Positions 46,278-54,396 of a DNA stretch of 64,000 nucleotides are shown piece after piece. The DNA lies in contig CAAGMZ010000029.1 of assembly GCA_900771195.1 (NCBI GenBank), positions 1-64,000 on the forward strand. Direction: 5' to 3'. Numbering within the stretch: position 1 is the first letter of the stretch; every line of letters starts with the position of its first letter. The DNA is from Lachnospiraceae bacterium (lineage in GTDB: Bacteria; Bacillota; Clostridia; Lachnospirales; Lachnospiraceae). The notes under the pieces were generated by a model. It was not told the origin of the DNA. It saw only the letters and a program-made list of their open reading frames with translations, and made no database searches. Both the position numbers and the translations under genes were made by a program.

Positions 46278-47354
46278 ATGAAAAAGAAAATTTTGTCAGT
46301 AATCCTTGCGGCAGCCATGGCATTGTCGCTGGCCGCTTGCGGTTCTGCCCAAAACGCACCGGCTACAGAGCCTGAAACCAAGGCCACTGAAGCCGCAACA
46401 GAAAAAGAAACGGACGTTGCTTTGGAACCTCCGGAAGAGACAGAAGCCGCAATTGCCGGCTATGATTTCAACATTGCTTCAATGAAGGGCCCCACATCAA
46501 TCGGTCTCGTAAAGATGTTTAACGACTCGGATAACGGTGAAACAGTCAACAAGTATAACTACACCATTTATGGCACTGCTGACGAGATTTCGGCAGGTCT
46601 CATAAAGGGAGATATCGATGCGGCCGCTGTTCCCTGCAACCTGGCTTCAGTTCTCTACAATAAGACAGAAGGCGAAATCGTGATTGCAGGAATCAACACG
46701 CTTGGGGTTCTCTATGTGATGGCCAAAGGTGTTGAAATCAACTCAGTAAACGACCTTAAAGGACATACCATCTACACAACCGGTCAGGGAACAACTCCCG
46801 AATATACGCTCAGACATCTTTTAAGCATTAACGGAATCGACCCTGACAATGATGTGACAATAGAATTCAAATCCGAGGCATCAGAGGTGGTTTCAGCAGT
46901 CTCTGAGCTTGACACCGCTGTAGTGATGCTTCCCCAGCCCTATGTCACAGTGGCACAGAAATCAGTTGAGGGCCTTACTGTTGCCCTTGATGTAACGGAG
47001 GAATGGGAAAATTCTGTGACTGACGGCAGCACTGTTGTGACAGGTGTCATCGTTGCAAGGAAGTCATTCATTGAAGAACATCCTGCCCAGTTCGAGGTAT
47101 TTCTTGATGAATACAGGGAGTCAACGGACTACGCCAATTCCAATGTTGATGACACCGCCGCTCTCCTCGAGAGCTTTGACATCTTCAAGGCTGCTGTTGC
47201 CAAGACTGCCATACCTGAATGCAATGTAACATTCATCAGTGGTGAGGAGATGAAATCCAAGGTAACATCCTACCTTCAGGTTCTCTTTGATGCCAATCCG
47301 AAAGCAGTAGGCGGGGCAATGCCTGACGATAATATATTCTACACAGCACAGTAA
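46278..47354 (+). CDS. ABC transporter substrate-binding lipoprotein (TauA/SsuA-like)
   Basis: This 358-residue protein has a lipoprotein signal with lipobox SLAACG (Cys near residue 21), a Thr/Glu/Ala-rich linker (about 25-60) and an NMT1/SsuA-like periplasmic-binding fold. Typical parts are GDIDAAAVPCNLASVLYN, NDLKGHTIYTTGQGTTPEY and VVTGVIVARKSFIEEHPAQ. These proteins bind sulfonates, thiamine precursors or other small anions; the ligand is unknown. AAAGGA precedes ATG. Confidence 0.88.
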   Translation: MKKKILSVILAAAMALSLAACGSAQNAPATEPETKATEAATEKETDVALEPPEETEAAIAGYDFNIASMKGPTSIGLVKMFNDSDNGETVNKYNYTIYGTADEISAGLIKGDIDAAAVPCNLASVLYNKTEGEIVIAGINTLGVLYVMAKGVEINSVNDLKGHTIYTTGQGTTPEYTLRHLLSINGIDPDNDVTIEFKSEASEVVSAVSELDTAVVMLPQPYVTVAQKSVEGLTVALDVTEEWENSVTDGSTVVTGVIVARKSFIEEHPAQFEVFLDEYRESTDYANSNVDDTAALLESFDIFKAAVAKTAIPECNVTFISGEEMKSKVTSYLQVLFDANPKAVGGAMPDDNIFYTAQ

Positions 47355-47367
47355 TAAGGAGGCCGCA

Positions 47368-48138
47368 ATGAACCGTAGAAAAACCGTCACAACTGCAGTA
47401 TGCATCGCTCTGTGGCTGCTTATATGGTTTATTGCGGCTTATTTTATCCATAATGACCTGTTCCTTCCGTCACCCGTGTCCGTAATAAAAGAGCTGTGGT
47501 CACTTATGCACACCGGTGATTTCTATAAGAGCATTCTTTATTCTCTTCGCGGAATAGGGGCAGGCTTTCTTACGGGTCTTCTCTCAGGAATTCTGCTCGC
47601 CGCTCTTTCCTACCGTTTTTCTTTTGCAGAAAGCTTTATAAGTGTTCCGGTCAAGGTGATAAAAGCTGTTCCCGTGGCTTCCTTCGTAATCCTGTCACTG
47701 CTTCTTCTGAAGGCCTCTGCCCTGTCAACTCTTATATCAGCGCTTATGGTAATGCCGATGATATATTCCGGCGTGCTGTCAGCTCTTAAAAACACCGACA
47801 TAAGGATGCTTGAATTTGCCAAAGTCTACAGGCTTTCCGCATGGAAAAAAACAGTATACATATATATTCCGGCTGTCATGTCACCGCTTACTGCGTCAGC
47901 TTCGGTGGCAATCGGCTTTGCCTGGAAGTCCGGAGTCGCTGCGGAAACCATAGGTCTTATCAGGAATTCCATCGGCAATGAACTTTACAAGACCAAATTA
48001 TATCTGGAAACTCCTGCACTTTTTGCATGGACGCTGACAATAGTCATTATTAGCGCACTTTGCGAGCTTCTGATAAAATACATTCTTAAGCTTGTAAGTG
48101 CTGTTCTTGGAGGTGGTAGAAGTGAACACGGCAATTGA
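47368..48138 (+). CDS. ABC transporter permease (TauC/SsuC-like)
   Basis: This 256-residue integral membrane protein has about six helices and the binding-protein-dependent loop SVAIGFAWKSGVAAETIG (EAA motif region). It pairs with the upstream binding protein and the downstream ATPase, whose start overlaps its last 17 bases. AAGGAGG precedes ATG. Confidence 0.9.
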   Translation: MNRRKTVTTAVCIALWLLIWFIAAYFIHNDLFLPSPVSVIKELWSLMHTGDFYKSILYSLRGIGAGFLTGLLSGILLAALSYRFSFAESFISVPVKVIKAVPVASFVILSLLLLKASALSTLISALMVMPMIYSGVLSALKNTDIRMLEFAKVYRLSAWKKTVYIYIPAVMSPLTASASVAIGFAWKSGVAAETIGLIRNSIGNELYKTKLYLETPALFAWTLTIVIISALCELLIKYILKLVSAVLGGGRSEHGN

Positions 48139-48712
48139 TATCAGAAACCTCACGGTAAGATATGGTGAAAATACTGTTCTTTCGGACTTTTCATGCTCTT
48201 TTGAAAAGGGTAAATGTACTGCAATAACGGGAGCTTCCGGTTCGGGCAAAACATCCCTTATAAACGCAGTTATGGAGCTTATCCCTTACGAGGGCCGGAT
48301 TATCAGAAATGATGTGGTAATCTCAGCTGTTTTTCAGGAAGACAGGCTTTGCGAAGGCATGAGTGTAATGAGAAATCTTAAGCTTACGGCAGCCAAAAAG
48401 TTTGGCACGGCAGAGATTAAGAAGGCGCTTTGTGAAATACATCTCGATGGCATATCATCCCATAAAATATCAGCTTTAAGCGGAGGTATGAAGCGAAGGG
48501 TTGCCATACTGCGCGCACTTCTTGCTCCGCATAATACGCTTATCCTTGATGAGCCGTTCAAGGGCCTTGATGAAGATACCAAAAATGATGTGATGACTTT
48601 TGTCAAAAAAAATGCCTCCGACACCATCATTCTTATAACTCATGACATATCAGAGGCACATTTCTTTAATTCTTCAATTGTTCATCTTGGCGATGAGAAA
48701 CCGCAAGTGTAA
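48122..48712 (+). CDS. ABC transporter ATP-binding protein (TauB/SsuB-like)
   Basis: This 196-residue short ATPase has Walker A GASGSGKTSLINAV, signature ALSGGMKRRVAIL, Walker B LILDEPFKGLD and His in LITHDISEAHF. It is shorter than usual (about 240), ending soon after the switch region. The start is GTG at 48122, 8 bases after GGAGG. Its last 47 bases overlap the end of the convergent YfhO gene on the other strand. Confidence 0.9.
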   Translation: MNTAIDIRNLTVRYGENTVLSDFSCSFEKGKCTAITGASGSGKTSLINAVMELIPYEGRIIRNDVVISAVFQEDRLCEGMSVMRNLKLTAAKKFGTAEIKKALCEIHLDGISSHKISALSGGMKRRVAILRALLAPHNTLILDEPFKGLDEDTKNDVMTFVKKNASDTIILITHDISEAHFFNSSIVHLGDEKPQV

Positions 48713-51251
48713 TCACAAGCGCTATCAGGAAAATAAGCAGGCCGGCAGCCGTCACTATGGCTCCCGTCTCAACACCCGGAGTCATATACTTCATCTCAAT
48801 GTGGTGCTCTCCGCCCTCAAGTTCAAGCATTATGAACAAATCCTTCCATACACCGTACTCTGTTTTCTGCCCGTCCACATAAATTGTCCATCCCTTTGCT
48901 GCCGGTATTGTTATGAGCACGGATGATTTCTCATCAAGTGTTATGCTTCCGTTAATATATGCATCACTGCAATCCTCTATAACAAGCTGTTCTTTTGAAA
49001 GAATATCATATGCTCTTTCCAGCTCTTTCATGTCCATATATGCGCCATATACATTTCCGGACAATTCCTTTTCACGCTCCGGAATCAGGCATATTCTTAC
49101 GTCATCACCTGCTTCAAGCCTTCCCAGGTCTATTACGCACTGGTTCCTTGTGCTCTCGCAGACTTTTTCATCATTGACGTACACAAAATACTGAAGAAGA
49201 TTATCCATGCGTACCTGAAGCAGCAGTTCTTTTTCACTGTCCTTTACCGTGTAAATGTATTCCAGCCCTCCATTATCGGGAGTCCCTTCACCGGTCATTA
49301 CATTTTCAACAGCAAAAATATCTCTGCCCGTAATGTCATGGCAAAGTCTGTTCATTGAGATAAACGGATTATCGTCATACTCGAAGGTGCTTTGGGCCAT
49401 ACTGTCGGGAATCGCATATCCCGTTGAAAGTGAATACTGATTCCTGTATACTTCTACCTCGCCCACAGTCTTTTGGTACTCATATGCATCAGAGAACACA
49501 TTGCAATATCTGGTATAATAATATCTCACGCCCAAAAGCATATCCATAAACGGATTTTCGCCAAAATACATCACATTGTTCGTACCGCCTGTGGCCCCGG
49601 TTCCGCAATAAAACTGCGTCTGCGAATAATTGTTAAACGTATTAAAAAGTGACATGGAGTTTATTCCGTATACGGTGCCTTCATTCACCACAGACAGATG
49701 CCCCATATTCTTCATAAAACTGCAGTATTCCTTAGCCTTCTCAAAAGTCATTTCCCTTGGCTCAAAAAACTGCATGTCGCTTTCAAAATAAATCTCGTCG
49801 GGATTGAATGTCTCATCTATTTTTTCCCTGTAATAGCCGGCCTCCTTAGTGCTGTTTATCTCATTGAAATCATCGATGTATTTCCCGTAATCACCGATAA
49901 CCGTACCACTGCAGGAAAAAAGTCCTATTACAATCGTTATCACTATCTCAATATAAACAAATATCTGTGTCAGTATAAATTTAAGCTTGCCCGATGCCAA
50001 CGCCAGTATGATTGCATACACTATGGCAAAAACACATGTAATTCCTGCCTGAATGATTACCTTTCTGTTAAAAAATCCAATGGCCCCCACCGTAAGTACC
50101 ACAAGTCCAAGCGCAACCCAGATTGAGCTTTTTTTGACCTTGCTTTTGCTTCTGGTACAGACTGCAAAGCCCATTGTGAGCATCAGAAAAACTGCCATAA
50201 AGGCAAATCTGTTGGGTATTCCGGTCTGTTCATGAAGCCCATGCCATATAAAATTGGCAGGCTTAAAGTTAAAGCTGAAAATCAGTATGGCCAACAGAAT
50301 ACAATGGCGTATTTTTTCACTGAGCTTCGTGCTCCCGGATGTGATATAAATGAAGGCCGCAAGCAGTCCGAATGTTGTGAGAAACATGTTGGCATACTGC
50401 CTGTTAAACTCAATTCCTATCGGATTCACTCCTAAAAGCAATGTCTGAAGGCTTTCGGCATAGCTTCCGTAAAATCCCGTCGGCAGCTTTTCATCAGAAA
50501 TATATGTGCTCTGTACCCCGCCAAATGAAGGCATCAGGATAATTGCGCTTATTCCTATCGCAAGTATTGAGCTTAATCCTATACGAAGTAATTTTTTCCA
50601 GAAATCTCCGAAGCTTTTGAACCTGTAAGTAAAAAAGTACAGCAGTATGAATATGCATGTCATGTACCCGATAAAATAGCTTATGATAATCTGGAGTGCC
50701 AGAAAGAAGGTATACCAGTACCAGCGGGGATTATCATCATCCATCAGCATGTCAAGTCCCATCATGACTAACGGGAATATCACAAGCCCGTCAAGCCACA
50801 TTATATTCCAGGCATATCCCACCATGAACCCGCACAGTGCATACATTGTGGAAAACATTACTATCCTGCTGCATTTTGCAGAAGGGACACGGTTCTTAAG
50901 AAAAATCGAGAATGTACCGCCACACAGTGCCAGCTTAAGTATTATGAGAAGATTTACCGCATATACTATTCCGGTCTTTCCAAATAACAATATTATGAAA
51001 TTTAACGGTGATACAAGATAATATGCAAAAACAGCCCAGAAATCGTATCCCATGCTGCCGCTCAGCGAATAGAACATGCTCTTATGACCTGTGATGATAT
51101 CATAATAGGCATTCATAAACGGAATATACTGCTCATAGCAGTCGCTTGCCGTAAGTCCGGCACCGCATACAAGATATGCAATCAATGAAATTAGTCCCAT
51201 TATACCTAATGGGACCAGTGTACTTATAACAACATGTTTTATTTTGCTCAT
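48666..51251 (-). CDS. YfhO-family integral membrane protein
   Basis: This 861-residue protein of the YfhO/GT-C glycosyltransferase-like family has about 12-14 N-terminal helices and a large C-terminal extracytoplasmic domain (about 470-830), with a final helix. The first outside loop has CYEQYIPFMNAYYD with acidic residues typical of GT-C enzymes. Bacillus YfhO is involved in glycosylating lipoteichoic acid; a similar envelope role is plausible here. The 3' end overlaps the ABC ATPase gene on the other strand. Confidence 0.87.
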   Translation of the reverse strand: MSKIKHVVISTLVPLGIMGLISLIAYLVCGAGLTASDCYEQYIPFMNAYYDIITGHKSMFYSLSGSMGYDFWAVFAYYLVSPLNFIILLFGKTGIVYAVNLLIILKLALCGGTFSIFLKNRVPSAKCSRIVMFSTMYALCGFMVGYAWNIMWLDGLVIFPLVMMGLDMLMDDDNPRWYWYTFFLALQIIISYFIGYMTCIFILLYFFTYRFKSFGDFWKKLLRIGLSSILAIGISAIILMPSFGGVQSTYISDEKLPTGFYGSYAESLQTLLLGVNPIGIEFNRQYANMFLTTFGLLAAFIYITSGSTKLSEKIRHCILLAILIFSFNFKPANFIWHGLHEQTGIPNRFAFMAVFLMLTMGFAVCTRSKSKVKKSSIWVALGLVVLTVGAIGFFNRKVIIQAGITCVFAIVYAIILALASGKLKFILTQIFVYIEIVITIVIGLFSCSGTVIGDYGKYIDDFNEINSTKEAGYYREKIDETFNPDEIYFESDMQFFEPREMTFEKAKEYCSFMKNMGHLSVVNEGTVYGINSMSLFNTFNNYSQTQFYCGTGATGGTNNVMYFGENPFMDMLLGVRYYYTRYCNVFSDAYEYQKTVGEVEVYRNQYSLSTGYAIPDSMAQSTFEYDDNPFISMNRLCHDITGRDIFAVENVMTGEGTPDNGGLEYIYTVKDSEKELLLQVRMDNLLQYFVYVNDEKVCESTRNQCVIDLGRLEAGDDVRICLIPEREKELSGNVYGAYMDMKELERAYDILSKEQLVIEDCSDAYINGSITLDEKSSVLITIPAAKGWTIYVDGQKTEYGVWKDLFIMLELEGGEHHIEMKYMTPGVETGAIVTAAGLLIFLIALVITLAVSHRQDEQLKN

Positions 51252-51276
51252 ACTATATTTCTCCCGGGCCTGAATT

Positions 51277-52671
51277 CTACTTTGACATCATTTTGTACTG
51301 ATTTCGTCCGTTCTCTTTAGAGTAATACAATGCCTTATCAGCTCTCATATACAGTTCGGAGTACTCGGAAACGCCAACCGTAGTAGCAATTCCCACGCTC
51401 ACTGACAGATTCACTGACTTGCCGTCCTTTTCAAACTTCATATTCATCTTGTTGCAGAGCGCCTGTGCTAATTCTTCAAGCTCGGCAGCATCCTTATATG
51501 CTGCAAGGAACACCGTAAACTCATCTCCGCCATACCGGCCCAGATACGCTGCGCCACTGAATACTACCCTCATGGCTCCGGCAAGAGTCTTAAGCGCTTC
51601 GTCGCCTGCAAGATGTCCGAGAGTATCATTGACATTTTTGAATTTATCCATGTCAATCAGGTACAGCGCACCTTCAGCGCCACTCTCATCTTTATGCCTG
51701 ACAAATTCATCCACTATTTCGTCAAAAGTTCTTCTGTTAAACAGCCCTGTCAGTCCGTCCCGCTTAGCTTCGGCACTGATTGCCTCGTTATTTCTCTTCT
51801 CGACATAAAGCTGCTTCGCAAAGTTCTTTTTATTTTCCTCTTCCAGCTTAAGCTTCTCTGTTGTATCCTTATATTCCTCCATAAGTTCATTGGCATGCTT
51901 AAGCTTATCCTTTACAGTATTGAAGGCCTTCAGCGTAAGCCCGATTTCATCTTCCCTCTTATACTTGAGGTCGGCCATGTCGCAATAGCCCTCCTCAAAA
52001 AGTCTGGACCATTCGCAGACATCATTTATCGGCTTAAGTATCCTTACCCTGATAAAATACACATAGTAAAAAACACATGCTATCAGACACAGGAAGCTTA
52101 TGACACTTATCAGCTTGACAATGTTCACCTTCGCTTCAAGCTGTCTATATACTTCTTCCCCATTTTCAGCAGTCGTAAATGTAATAAAGGCTACCTTTGC
52201 TGCCAGACGCGATGCACAGCTGTCAATATTGTCCAGCGTTTCGTTTATTTTTTCCTCATCTGTCAATTTCACCAGTGCTTCCATATCGTGACCGACAAAG
52301 TCTACATAATCATACATATCCTCTATTGCAGACCTGATGTTATCGCTGTATGAATATCTGTTGGAATAAAGCTGATGATACACGGAAGAAAAATTGCTGT
52401 ACCATGTATCGAGCTTATTTTGGGTATCCTCCACCCCGAACTGGCGGCAATCTCCAACGCATATCTTAATATTATCTATCGCATGTGACATATTCACCAG
52501 TTCAAAATATCTGGATGTATAGGATGCCATGTTCTTACTGTATCCGTTGGAAATATATATCTGTGAAACCAGGAGAACTCCCGCTGCTAATATTACGGGA
52601 AGCATGGCCGTAACAGCCAGACTTTTAATGGATTTTGTTTTTTTCTTTTTATTTTTATTTTTACCCGGCAT
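51277..52671 (-). CDS. Membrane-bound diguanylate cyclase (GGDEF)
   Basis: This 464-residue enzyme would make cyclic di-GMP. It has a basic N-terminus, one helix (about 17-38), an extracytoplasmic helical sensor (about 40-185), a second helix (about 188-212), a HAMP-like linker and coiled coil, then RDGLTGLFNRRTF and GRYGGDEF (about 380), an intact active site. No RxxD inhibitory site lies five residues before GGDEF. ATG at 52671 has AGAGGG upstream; the longer open frame runs through the promoter. A palindrome overlaps the -10. Confidence 0.9.
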   Translation of the reverse strand: MPGKNKNKKKKTKSIKSLAVTAMLPVILAAGVLLVSQIYISNGYSKNMASYTSRYFELVNMSHAIDNIKICVGDCRQFGVEDTQNKLDTWYSNFSSVYHQLYSNRYSYSDNIRSAIEDMYDYVDFVGHDMEALVKLTDEEKINETLDNIDSCASRLAAKVAFITFTTAENGEEVYRQLEAKVNIVKLISVISFLCLIACVFYYVYFIRVRILKPINDVCEWSRLFEEGYCDMADLKYKREDEIGLTLKAFNTVKDKLKHANELMEEYKDTTEKLKLEEENKKNFAKQLYVEKRNNEAISAEAKRDGLTGLFNRRTFDEIVDEFVRHKDESGAEGALYLIDMDKFKNVNDTLGHLAGDEALKTLAGAMRVVFSGAAYLGRYGGDEFTVFLAAYKDAAELEELAQALCNKMNMKFEKDGKSVNLSVSVGIATTVGVSEYSELYMRADKALYYSKENGRNQYKMMSK

Positions 52672-52702
52672 ATAACTACCCTCTTTCGTACAATGCCATA
52701 GT

Positions 52703-52748
52703 ATGGTATCTCTATAAAAATGATACCATAATGCACACTCAAAATCAA
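52703..52748 (-). promoter_or_regulatory. Promoter of the diguanylate cyclase gene with overlapping palindrome
   Basis: On the minus strand TTGATT (52748-52743), 17 bases and TATCAT (52725-52720). A perfect inverted repeat ATGGTATC (52703-52710) / GATACCAT (52722-52729) with an 11-base centre overlaps the -10 and start region. It could bind a repressor. Confidence 0.5.
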
Positions 52749-52749
52749 G

Positions 52750-53102
52750 AGTACTACACCTTTTGCGTACATTTTCCGCCAACAGACATCCATCAAATGC
52801 CATGATATGATTTCTTTGTATTCAGGCAAAATAATTAAGTAAAATTGCTCTTTTGTGCAAGCACAATGTCAATTTTTACTTCTGTCACCCACATCAAATA
52901 ATTATAAAATTTTTAGATTTTGTTCATACTTTAGGCACAATTATAGGTTATCATCTGTATTGTACCAAACCAAAAGGAAAGGAACACAATCCTTTTTCTT
53001 CATTCCTATTCTGACAGCCCTGCATACGCAGGGCTGTCCTCCTCTTTCCGGGGCATAATGAAGGCAGGATGCCTTCTGCGGCTCCTGCCCTTCTTGGAAG
53101 CT
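52750..53102. other. Intergenic region with hairpins, no gene seen
   Basis: No credible reading frame with a ribosome site was found. A perfect 11-bp hairpin GACAGCCCTGC/GCAGGGCTGTC with an ATAC loop lies at 53013-53038, and a weaker one at 53061-53092 lies just after the stop of the Mrr-like gene. Neither has a good U-run. I see no cyclic di-GMP riboswitch consensus here. Confidence 0.5.
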
Positions 53103-53555
53103 TTATCTCTTGAAAAAATACCAATATGCCACTGCAGCAGCTATGAGTACTATCAGAATAATGGTGACAATCAGCGCTGTGTGGCTCTTTTTCTCTTTGA
53201 CAACTTCATCATCTATTTTTTCAGCCATCGGAATGCTCATTCTGTCGATTGTATTTCTGTCCCATAAAAGTATTCCATTGGCTTCACCCTTTTTCTTTGC
53301 CCCTGAAATAAAAGAACTATTGGTTACATAGACCGCCTTATCATAATTACCGGCCACTGCGACAACAGCATCCATTTCTTTTTCGCCGATGGCGTCAATG
53401 TCATATTTGCACCTGAAACCATATTTTTCTCCATCCTTTTCAGCCGTTATGTCGATAGCCGAGTCTCCGGTGTTCTCCCTCACATTTTCATATCCCAGAC
53501 CGTTAAGAAGCTTAACAATCATAGGTTTAAAATTGTTTTTGTCATTAATAACCAT
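53103..53555 (-). CDS. Mrr-like nuclease-domain protein with C-terminal membrane anchor
   Basis: This 150-residue protein starts with a restriction-endonuclease-like (Mrr_cat) domain, residues about 8-110: LLNGLGYENV, NTGDSAIDITA with the catalytic Asp, then YGFRCKY, where the Lys matches the (E/Q)xK position with Arg before Cys-Lys. AVYVTNSSFISGA is also typical. A transmembrane helix ends the protein (about 127-147), so it is tail-anchored with the domain in the cytoplasm. It lies 13 bases after the zinc-ribbon gene. Whether it cuts DNA is unknown. Confidence 0.72.
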   Translation of the reverse strand: MVINDKNNFKPMIVKLLNGLGYENVRENTGDSAIDITAEKDGEKYGFRCKYDIDAIGEKEMDAVVAVAGNYDKAVYVTNSSFISGAKKKGEANGILLWDRNTIDRMSIPMAEKIDDEVVKEKKSHTALIVTIILIVLIAAAVAYWYFFKR

Positions 53556-53568
53556 ACCCTGTCTCCTC

Positions 53569-54099
53569 TTATAACTTTTTCCAGCAAAAATAGCATTTGT
53601 ATTCGCCGTTCCTTCTTACCGGTACTTCATTGCCCGCACCGCAATAACAACACTTTATCACTCTATATCCCTGCGGCATTATATCCCAGTCATTGTGACG
53701 CCCGGCAATAATTCCGCAGTTATTTCCAAGCTTGGGATGCGCACTTTCATCAAAATGGTCGCTCTCATTCAGAAGATATCCGGTATTGCACCTGTCACCC
53801 CGGTCTCCTGTGTGCATATGAGTCATTGGGTTAGTTTCTGTGTTAGGCGTAATCTTCACCGTCTGCTGACGGTAAGCATTAGCTGTCTGCTGTCCTGCAT
53901 TTGACGCATTTGCTGCATTCTGCTGCATTCCGCCTGCGTATCCGCTTTGCTGCGGCGGTCTGCCATACGTCTGAGGCGGCCTGTTATTCTGACCTGCCGG
54001 ACCGCTTCTGTTGCCTGATGCGGCCTTCCTGGCAGACTTTGAAGCAAACGATATTACTATAAAAAAGAAAAACAAAAAAAACACAGCTATCGGAGGCAT
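53569..54099 (-). CDS. Membrane protein with Gln/Asn-rich linker and C-terminal zinc ribbon
   Basis: This 176-residue protein has an N-terminal helix (about residues 3-20), a disordered linker rich in Gln, Asn, Gly and Pro, then a His/Asp/Cys-containing region (THMHTGDRGDRCNTGYLL) and a zinc ribbon with KCCYCG and YKCYFC. ATG at 54099 has AAAGGA 7 bases upstream. The longer frame runs into the repeat element. It shares an operon with the Mrr-like gene. I do not recognise a named family. Confidence 0.65.
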   Translation of the reverse strand: MPPIAVFFLFFFFIVISFASKSARKAASGNRSGPAGQNNRPPQTYGRPPQQSGYAGGMQQNAANASNAGQQTANAYRQQTVKITPNTETNPMTHMHTGDRGDRCNTGYLLNESDHFDESAHPKLGNNCGIIAGRHNDWDIMPQGYRVIKCCYCGAGNEVPVRRNGEYKCYFCWKKL

Positions 54100-54127
54100 A
54101 TCGTAATCCTTTCTAAACCCAAAAACG

Positions 54128-54245
54128 TCGCAGTGCTCCATTCGGGTGCTGCTGCACCCTCATTCGCGGGCTTCGCCCTATGCATCTGTCTCGCAGTGCT
54201 CCATTCGGGTGCTGCTGCACCCTCATTCGCGGGCTTCGCCCTATG
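54128..54245. repeat. Two direct copies of a 55-base structured element
   Basis: Identical copies lie at 54128-54182 and 54191-54245, 63 bases apart. Each contains two small hairpins: GGGTGC-TGCT-GCACCC and GGGC-TTC-GCCC. On the minus strand the copies would form part of the leader RNA of the zinc-ribbon gene. A long inverted repeat adjoins copy 2. Confidence 0.85.
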
Positions 54246-54301
54246 TCTTCATAAAGAAGCAAAACTGCCTGCAAGCAGTCGTTTTGCTTTTTTATGAAGA
54301 C
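54245..54301. repeat. Long inverted repeat next to the 55-base element
   Basis: GTCTTCATAAA (54245-54255) pairs with TTTATGAAGAC (54291-54301). Inside them AAGCAAAAC pairs with GTTTTGCTT. Together these give about 20 bp of stem. There is no U-run after it on the minus strand, so it looks more like a structured leader than a plain terminator. Confidence 0.7.
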
Positions 54302-54325
54302 GCACTGCTCATTGCCTACGCGCAC

Positions 54326-54376
54326 ATTATACCATAAACAATTATTGATGACAAATGGTTTTCAAAATAGTATAAT
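54326..54376. promoter_or_regulatory. Overlapping divergent promoters
   Basis: Plus strand: ATGACA (54348-54353), 17 bases and TATAAT (54371-54376), for the cNMP-like gene. Minus strand: TTGTCA (54354-54349), 17 bases and TATAAT (54331-54326), toward the repeat and the zinc-ribbon operon. The -35 boxes share bases, so the two may compete. Confidence 0.6.
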
Positions 54377-54396
54377 TATTTTGGGAGGTATTTATT

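Noticed and set aside
52750..53102. Cyclic di-GMP riboswitch near the cyclase
   Set aside because: I looked for the conserved GEMM core on both strands and did not find it.
54128..54245. CRISPR-like repeats
   Set aside because: Only two copies, an 8-base gap rather than a spacer, and no cas genes.
54113..54325. Minus-strand reading frame across the repeat element (about 70 codons)
   Set aside because: It is just the 55-base repeat read in frame, giving a repeated basic peptide, with no ribosome site.
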